Shown here one piece after another: positions 58,951 through 64,000 of a DNA stretch of 64,000 bases. The stretch is from Streptomyces camponoticapitis (GTDB taxonomy: Bacteria; Actinomycetota; Actinomycetes; Streptomycetales; Streptomycetaceae). Below the pieces are notes generated by a model, which saw only the letters and a program-made list of their open reading frames with translations, was not told where the DNA came from and searched no databases. Position 1 is the stretch's first letter, and every line of letters begins with the position of its first letter. Location: positions 62,001-126,000 of the forward strand of contig NZ_BMMV01000008.1 in assembly GCF_014646115.1 (NCBI RefSeq), in the 5' to 3' direction. A program made the translations under genes and the position numbers.

Positions 58951-60182
58951 CGCTCCGCCTTCCCCCGTGGAACCTTCAACTCGACTTCCGTGCCCTGGCC
59001 GGGGACCGAGATCAGCTCGGCCGTACCGCCCAACTCCCGCAGCCGCCCCCGGATCGAGAGGGCGACACCCAGACGCCCCTCCCCCTCGGCCTGGGCGAGA
59101 CGGCCCTCCGGAATGCCGGGGCCGTCGTCCCTGACTGTCACGATCACCTCGTCCGGCGAATCCTCGACCAGGATCCACGACCGCGCGCCGTCTCCGGCGT
59201 GCCGACGGACATTGTCCAGGGCGGCGTTGACGGCCGCGGCCAGTTCCCTGGCGGCCGCGGGCCGGAGCAGGACCGGAGCGCCCGGCTCGGCGAGTGTCAC
59301 CGCGGAGCCCGAGAACGGCGCCAGCAGCGTGCGCAGATCCCACAGCTCGGACCCGTCGGGGCCACCGTCGTCCCCCGGCCCGTCCGCGTACTCCGGGTCG
59401 TCGACCGTGCGCACCACCGCGCCCAGCGAGGCGTCCTCGGAGGCGCGTGTGGTGGGCACGAGGCCGCTGGAGACCAGCGTCCGCAGGGCGACCTCCTGTT
59501 CCCCGGCCATCCGGCCCAGTTCCGCGGCCTCGCCCCCCAGCGCCGTACCGCGCCGCTGCACCATGGCCAGGACCTGGAGCACGCTGTCGTGGATGTCGCG
59601 CGCCAGCCGCTCACGCTCCCGGGTCGCCGCCTCGATCTCCAGGGCGCGCGCCAGGGTACGTTCGGAGGCGCGGGCGACCTCCACGATGTAGCCGATCGCG
59701 ATGGACGCCACCCAGACGAGCAGGACGTTGTGCAGGGTGTCCCGGCTGGGGTTGCCGCGCCCGGCCAGGTTGGCGGCGGCGACCAGGGAGGAGGCGAAGG
59801 CCGCCCAGCGCCAGCCGCCCTTGACGGCGAAGGCGAGGACGGCGCCGGCGGTCCATATGCTCGGCAGGGTCGGTCCGTCGGTGTACCGGGACTGCACGTC
59901 GGCGACCGGTGTGAGCAGAACGCCGGCGAGGGCGATGGTGAGATCGACGCCGAGGAAGCGCTTGGTGCAGCTGACGGCGTTGGCCACCTTGGGCAGCGTG
60001 GCGACCGTCCAGACGACGAGGACGGCGAGGTATCCGGCGGCGAGCCAGGGGCGTTCGAAGGTGTCCCGCGCGAAGGCGGCGATCAGGGTCGCGTAGACCA
60101 TGGTCAGCAGGCGGTACGCGGTGAGCGCACGCCACAGCGGCTGCTCGACCGACATCCGTACGACCCGTTCGCGTCCGGCCAC
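58947..60182 (-). CDS. macS: MacS-like sensor histidine kinase
   Basis: The 411-residue kinase has about five or six N-terminal membrane helices (about 15-175), a HisKA_3 dimerisation domain with the phosphorylated His in ARDIHDSVLQVLAMV (near 200), and an ATPase domain with ALDNVRRHAG and VRDDGPGIPEGRL. The GTG at 60182 has GGGGGAAC upstream; ATG 60155 is a second option. It pairs with the overlapping response regulator. Confidence 0.9.
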   Translation of the reverse strand: MAGRERVVRMSVEQPLWRALTAYRLLTMVYATLIAAFARDTFERPWLAAGYLAVLVVWTVATLPKVANAVSCTKRFLGVDLTIALAGVLLTPVADVQSRYTDGPTLPSIWTAGAVLAFAVKGGWRWAAFASSLVAAANLAGRGNPSRDTLHNVLLVWVASIAIGYIVEVARASERTLARALEIEAATRERERLARDIHDSVLQVLAMVQRRGTALGGEAAELGRMAGEQEVALRTLVSSGLVPTTRASEDASLGAVVRTVDDPEYADGPGDDGGPDGSELWDLRTLLAPFSGSAVTLAEPGAPVLLRPAAARELAAAVNAALDNVRRHAGDGARSWILVEDSPDEVIVTVRDDGPGIPEGRLAQAEGEGRLGVALSIRGRLRELGGTAELISVPGQGTEVELKVPRGKAER

Positions 60183-60229
60183 GTGTTCCCCCAACCCCCC
60201 GGTCGGCCCGGCTGCCCTGTCCGTCCCGC

Positions 60230-60991
60230 CTACCCCGGCTGCCCCGTCTTCCCGGGCTGCTCCGTCTTCTCCGGTCTGAGCGGCTTCGACGCCTTCGCGC
60301 CCTTGGCCTCTTCCGCGATCCTGCGCTTGGCGGCCGTCGCGTAGATGTCGACGTACTCCTGACCGGAGAGCTTCATGATCTCGTACATGACCTCGTCGGT
60401 CAGCGAACGCAGGATGAAGCGGTCGCTCTCCATGCCCTGGTACCGGCTGAAGTCCAGCGGTCGCCCGATCCTGATCCCCGGGCGCATCAGCTTCGGCATC
60501 ACCGTGCCCGGCGGCTGGATCTTCTCCGTGTCGATCATGGCGACCGGGATCACGGGCGCGCCGGAGGCGAGCGCCACGCGTGCCAGACCGCCCGGCTTGC
60601 CGCGGTAGAGGCGCCCGTCGGGCGACCGGGTGCCCTCGGGGTAGATACCGAAGAGCTCGCCGCTCCGGAGTACCGCTATGCCGCTCTTGACGGCCGCCTC
60701 GCCCGCGCCGCGCGCCCCGGAGCGGTCCACCGGGAGCTGGCCGACACCTTTGAAGAACGCGGCCGTGAGCCGGCCCTTCACACCCGGCGAGGTGAAGTAC
60801 TCCGCCTTGGCGATGAAGGTGACCTTCCGGCTCAGGACCGCGGGGAGGAAGAACGAGTCCGAGAAGGAGAGATGGTTGCTGGCGAGGATCGCCGGCCCGT
60901 CCTCGGGGATGTGCTCGATGCCCTCCACCCAAGGTCTGAACGCAAGCTTGAGCGGCCCTCCGATGGAGAACTTCATCGCGCGGTAGATCAA
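60230..60991 (-). CDS. PlsC-family 1-acylglycerol-3-phosphate acyltransferase
   Basis: The 253-residue enzyme has the acyltransferase motifs NHLSFSD (His40, Asp45), GIYPEGTRSPDGRL and a PxxP-type VIPVAMI block. It is expected to acylate lysophosphatidic acid or a related lipid at the membrane. Translation starts at TTG 60991 with AGGAGG 9 nt upstream. A Lys/Pro-rich tail ends the protein. Confidence 0.92.
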   Translation of the reverse strand: MIYRAMKFSIGGPLKLAFRPWVEGIEHIPEDGPAILASNHLSFSDSFFLPAVLSRKVTFIAKAEYFTSPGVKGRLTAAFFKGVGQLPVDRSGARGAGEAAVKSGIAVLRSGELFGIYPEGTRSPDGRLYRGKPGGLARVALASGAPVIPVAMIDTEKIQPPGTVMPKLMRPGIRIGRPLDFSRYQGMESDRFILRSLTDEVMYEIMKLSGQEYVDIYATAAKRRIAEEAKGAKASKPLRPEKTEQPGKTGQPG

Positions 60992-61136
60992 CTCGGGTGC
61001 CTCCTGTGTGCTGTCGACCGACCTTAACCCGCGGGGGACGCGCGGGTTCCGTCATGGGCCGCCGACGGCTCTGGTCGGTGTCGGTCCGGTCGCGTACGGT
61101 GAAGTACCACTTCGAGACTGACGAACAGGAGACCCT

Positions 61137-61916
61137 GTGCCGGTCCTTCCTGGAGCCGAGCCGTACCGCCACGAGGGCGGGGATGTCGGCGTGCTCCTCT
61201 GCCACGGATTCACCGGTTCCCCGCAGTCGCTGCGCCCCTGGGCCGAGTATCTGGCCGCCCGGGATCTCACCGTGTCCCTGCCGCTGCTCCCCGGGCACGG
61301 CACACGCTGGGAGGACATGCAGATCACCGGCTGGCAGGACTGGTACGCGGAGGTGGACCGCGCGCTGCGGGAGATCGTCGAGCGGTGCGAGCGGGTCTTC
61401 GTCTTCGGTCTCTCCATGGGCGGGACGCTGGCGCTGCGCCTCGCGGCCAAGCACGGGCACGCCGTCACCGGCGTCGCGGTCGTCAACCCGGGGAACAAGG
61501 TGCACGGCCTTTCGGCGTACGCCCTCCCCGTCGCGCGTCATTTCGTCCGGACGACGAAGGGGCTGCGCAACGACATCGCGATGCCGGGCAGCGAGGAGAT
61601 CGGTTACGACCGGGTGCCGCTGCACGCCGCGCACTCGGTGCGCGATTTCTTCCGGCTGGTGGACCGGGAGCTGCCCCAGGTCACCCAGCCGCTGCTGCTG
61701 ATGCGCAGTCCGCGGGACCATGTCGTGCCCCCGGCCGACTCGGCCAGGATCCTCGGCCGGGTCTCCTCGACAGACATCCGTGAAGTCATTCTGGAACAGA
61801 GCTACCACGTGGCGACGTTGGACCACGATGCGGAGCGGATTTTCGAGGAGAGTCACGCGTTCATCGGCCGACTCGCTCCGATCGTCGGGAAGAAGGGGAG
61901 CACAACCGGTGGCTGA
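61137..61916 (+). CDS. alpha/beta-hydrolase (carboxylesterase/lipase type)
   Basis: The 259-residue hydrolase has the oxyanion motif LCHGFTGSP (21-29), the nucleophile elbow GLSMGG with Ser93, Asp in RSPRDHVVPP (near 204) and His in QSYHVATLDHD (near 231). It resembles monoacylglycerol lipase/esterase proteins of Bacillus and actinobacteria. The GTG at 61137 has ACAGGAG upstream. It overlaps the next gene by 8 nt. Confidence 0.92.
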   Translation: MPVLPGAEPYRHEGGDVGVLLCHGFTGSPQSLRPWAEYLAARDLTVSLPLLPGHGTRWEDMQITGWQDWYAEVDRALREIVERCERVFVFGLSMGGTLALRLAAKHGHAVTGVAVVNPGNKVHGLSAYALPVARHFVRTTKGLRNDIAMPGSEEIGYDRVPLHAAHSVRDFFRLVDRELPQVTQPLLLMRSPRDHVVPPADSARILGRVSSTDIREVILEQSYHVATLDHDAERIFEESHAFIGRLAPIVGKKGSTTGG

Positions 61917-62646
61917 GCATGACGCGGACCGCGAGCCGCAGCCGATCGACGAGGACGCCGCATGGGCGGCGATCGTCGCGGGTTACGGCGAGGAGCCGGC
62001 CGATCCGCCGGGTGCCAAGCCCTTCAAGTCGGTCGAGGACCTGGCACTCCTGGAGAGCGACCGGAACAGCTCCGAGCCGGCTCCGCCCAAGGACAAGGGG
62101 TCCGGGACCACGAAGGCGGACCTCGGGCCGGTGAACCGGTCGGAGGCCGGGCCGGAGGCGGGGCCGGGCACCGCGTCGGGCACCACCCCGGGCGCCGACG
62201 CCGAATCCGTCGTGGCGCCCACGCCGGAGCGTCAGCCGGGCACCGAGACGGGCGATCCCGTCAAACCGAGCAAGTTCGACAAGCCGGACAAGTCATCGCT
62301 CGGCAGCTCGGTCGTCTTCGCGCCGGGCGTGGCCGGCGGGGGGCCGCGCGACTACTCGGTGGCCGAGCCCAGGGAAGAGGACCTCGACGACAGCGACGAG
62401 GGCCATTTCGTACCGCCGGAGCCGCCGCCGCTGCCGGAGGCCGATGTCACGGCGAAGTTCGCCTGGCTCGCGGTGATCGGCGGCCCGGTGCTCATGCTCC
62501 TCGCCGTGCTGTTGCAGTGGGAGATGACCTGGTGGCTGACGACGGTCTGTATCGGCGGCTTCCTGGGCGGTTTCGTCACGCTGGTGGCGCGGATGCAGCA
62601 CGACGACGAGGAGGACGACGACCCGGGGCGCGGCGCGGTCGTCTGA
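61909..62646 (+). CDS. actinobacterial membrane protein with acidic N-terminus
   Basis: The 245-residue protein has a long disordered, acidic, Pro/Gly/Thr-rich N-terminal half (with EDAAWAAIVAGYGEEPADPP near the start) and two C-terminal membrane helices (about 183-201 and 206-224), then an acidic tail. It is not a family with known function. The GTG at 61909 is 9 nt after AGGGGAG and is coupled to the hydrolase gene. Confidence 0.82.
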   Translation: MAEHDADREPQPIDEDAAWAAIVAGYGEEPADPPGAKPFKSVEDLALLESDRNSSEPAPPKDKGSGTTKADLGPVNRSEAGPEAGPGTASGTTPGADAESVVAPTPERQPGTETGDPVKPSKFDKPDKSSLGSSVVFAPGVAGGGPRDYSVAEPREEDLDDSDEGHFVPPEPPPLPEADVTAKFAWLAVIGGPVLMLLAVLLQWEMTWWLTTVCIGGFLGGFVTLVARMQHDDEEDDDPGRGAVV

Positions 62647-62795
62647 ACAGCGCGTTGTCCGAACAGCGGGTGGTCCGAACAGGGGTGCTCCGGCCAGCGG
62701 GTCCGACGGCCCGGGCCCGACAGAGCGTGCAGCGCGCCGTCTTGACGCCCTGTCGGACCTGACCCGAGCTCAGTCCCCCTGCCCGGGACGTGCGT

Positions 62796-63581
62796 TCAGG
62801 ACGCGGGCACGCGCAGGGCGGCCAGCACCGGAAGGTGATCCGTGGCCGCCCGCAGGTCGCTCTCCTCGATGCCCGGCAGCCCCAACGGCACTCCGCAGCC
62901 CAGTACTTCGACACCTTCGGTCGCGAAGATCGCGTCGATGCGCTGATGCGGATCGCCGGGCGTCGAGGTGTACTCGCTCCCCCAGGGCTTGACCGCCCAG
63001 CAGTCCTGAAGCTCCTTGGCGATCCGCCGGAAGGAACGCCCCTGGGGCCGGTCGTTGAGGTCACCGGCCACCACCGCGTGCGGCACCTTCATCGCCCTGA
63101 CACGGTCGAGCAGCATCCCGGCCTGGGTGAGGCGCTCGTCGGTCTGAAGGCTCAGATGGCAGCTGAGCAGCCCGATACGGGCTCCGCCGATCCGTACGAC
63201 GGCGGTGGCGAAGCCGCGCCGGTGCAGCCCGGGCGTCAGCGGCAGCAGTACGTCCTCCGTACGCTCCACGGTCGCGCGCAGCGAGCAGAGCAGCAGCGGG
63301 CCCGCGGCGGTGCCGCCGCCACTGAGGACGACGAGATCGGTCCGGGCGGCCAGCCACGCGGCACGCTTGCGCCAGCGGAAGAAGCGCGGCGCCTCCTGGA
63401 CGAAGACCAGGTCGGGCTCGCACGCGCTGATCACCCGGGCCAGCGCGTCGCAATCGTCGCGCATGGAACGGACGTTGTAGCTGAGCACGCGGATCACCGC
63501 CGAACCGTCGGGCTCGGTACGGGAGTCGGGCAGCGAAATCATGGGGACGGGTCCACCCTGTCCACTCACCGGAGTTGTCAC
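62796..63581 (-). CDS. endonuclease/exonuclease/phosphatase-family protein
   Basis: The 261-residue protein has the EEP fold: VLSYNVRSMRDD, LVFVQEAPRFF (metal-binding Glu), LLSCHLSL, VVAGDLNDRPQGRS, RIDAIFATEGV and ATDHLPVLA. Members cleave nucleic acid or inositol phosphates; the substrate here is unknown. The start is uncertain: GTG 63581 lies 6 nt after a TATCGT box and may be leaderless, while ATG 63542 is a shorter alternative. Confidence 0.9.
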   Translation of the reverse strand: MTTPVSGQGGPVPMISLPDSRTEPDGSAVIRVLSYNVRSMRDDCDALARVISACEPDLVFVQEAPRFFRWRKRAAWLAARTDLVVLSGGGTAAGPLLLCSLRATVERTEDVLLPLTPGLHRRGFATAVVRIGGARIGLLSCHLSLQTDERLTQAGMLLDRVRAMKVPHAVVAGDLNDRPQGRSFRRIAKELQDCWAVKPWGSEYTSTPGDPHQRIDAIFATEGVEVLGCGVPLGLPGIEESDLRAATDHLPVLAALRVPAS

Positions 63582-63685
63582 CGGACCACGATAGGCCAAC
63601 GCCCGCCGCACCCCTGAGGGGCACGGCGGGCGTGATCATCCGGATTGCCGAGCCCGTCCGCGATTCCGGACGGGGCCGGTACGGC

Positions 63686-64000
63686 TCAGCCCTGGCGGGC
63701 CAGGTCCGCGGCGCCCACCAGCCCGGCCTTGCCGCCCAGTTGGGCGGCGAGCACCTGCGCGTGCGGACGCCATTCACCACCGATCAGCCAGCGGCGGAAG
63801 GACTTGCGGATCGGGTCGAGGACCAGTTCGCCCTCGTCCGACACGCCACCGCCGACGATGAACGCCGACGGGTCGAAGAGCGAGGCCAGGTCGGCCAGGC
63901 CCGCGCCGGCCCAACGGGCCAGCTCCCGGAAGGAGTCGACGGCCACCGGGTCGCCCTCGCGGGCGGCGGTGCTGATGTGCTTGCCCTCGATGCCGTCGGG
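63686..64000 (-). CDS. glkA: ROK-family glucokinase, C-terminal part
   Basis: Only the last ~104 residues are in the window; the N-terminal ATP-binding and zinc motifs lie beyond position 64000. The visible part, with LASLFDPSAFIVGGGVSDEG and GGKAGLVGAADLARQG, matches the C-terminus of Streptomyces GlkA, which phosphorylates glucose and is central to carbon catabolite control. It lies 74 nt upstream of the EEP gene start at the nearest edge. Confidence 0.92.
   Translation of the reverse strand, partial: PDGIEGKHISTAAREGDPVAVDSFRELARWAGAGLADLASLFDPSAFIVGGGVSDEGELVLDPIRKSFRRWLIGGEWRPHAQVLAAQLGGKAGLVGAADLARQG

Overview
The window is about 72% GC and almost fully coding, with many GTG and TTG starts and tight ATGA/GTGA overlaps. 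Gene order and family types point to Streptomyces or a close relative: DivIVA with a Gln/Gly/Pro linker, SepF, a division/cell-wall (dcw) cluster without murC, ddl or ftsA, a trp leader peptide carrying WWWTAHPA, fused TrpE-TrpG, an adjacent PfkA and MacRS-type two-component system, and a ROK glucokinase. It reads as conserved chromosomal core. I see no IS element, prophage, CRISPR array, rRNA or tRNA.

Layout. 1-2311: secreted GH5 cellulase (cut by the window edge), GNAT acetyltransferase, RluA-family pseudouridine synthase. 2450-7636: lspA, a DksA/TraR-like zinc-finger protein and, on the opposite strand, ileS behind an isoleucine T-box. 7637-7987: a gene-free gap with a long inverted repeat and the divIVA terminator. 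7988-26431, all on the minus strand: rsmH-ftsL-ftsI-murE-murF-mraY-murD-ftsW-murG-ftsQ-ftsZ-pgeF-yggS-sepF-yggT-divIVA. This cluster makes lipid II, assembles the Z ring and builds polar and septal wall. 26809-32392: beta-carbonic anhydrase, then a MoxR / DUF58 / transglutaminase-like membrane cassette. 32741-34840: DUF3040 protein, SAM methyltransferase, HEPN-like protein.

35000-38536 encodes a divergent ABC ATPase, a YhgE/Pip-type membrane protein and a TetR regulator behind a perfect 28-bp palindrome that overlaps a promoter. 38820-42159: DUF4126 membrane protein, CrtI-like FAD oxidoreductase, and a membrane protein with a Tyr/Gln/Gly-rich tail. 42211-48357 covers one-carbon and thiamine metabolism: metF and thiE on the minus strand, an Rv2175c-like DNA-binding protein, a ferredoxin-reductase-like flavoprotein, then a TPP riboswitch followed by thiO-thiS-thiG. 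48523-50694: PASTA Ser/Thr kinase. 50698-53192: endonuclease IV-like protein, molybdopterin-domain protein, bacterioferritin and its Bfd partner with an iron box. 53379-56979: class II DAHP synthase, then the trp attenuator and trpE(G). 57050-58078: a phosphofructokinase with pyrophosphate-type motif residues. 58234-60182: MacR/MacS-like pair. 60230-64000: PlsC-like acyltransferase, alpha/beta hydrolase, membrane protein, EEP nuclease/phosphatase and the C-terminal part of glucokinase.

Regulation visible in the DNA includes a T-box, a TPP riboswitch, a tryptophan attenuator, a TetR-type operator, an IdeR/DmdR-type iron box, paired GACAC (WhiA-type) motifs before ftsZ, several strong terminator hairpins and several probable leaderless starts. 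I found no clearly new multi-gene system. The best leads are the divergent ATPase-YhgE-TetR unit with its operator, the low-complexity Tyr/Gln-rich membrane protein, the PfkA motif combination, and the small leader ORFs.
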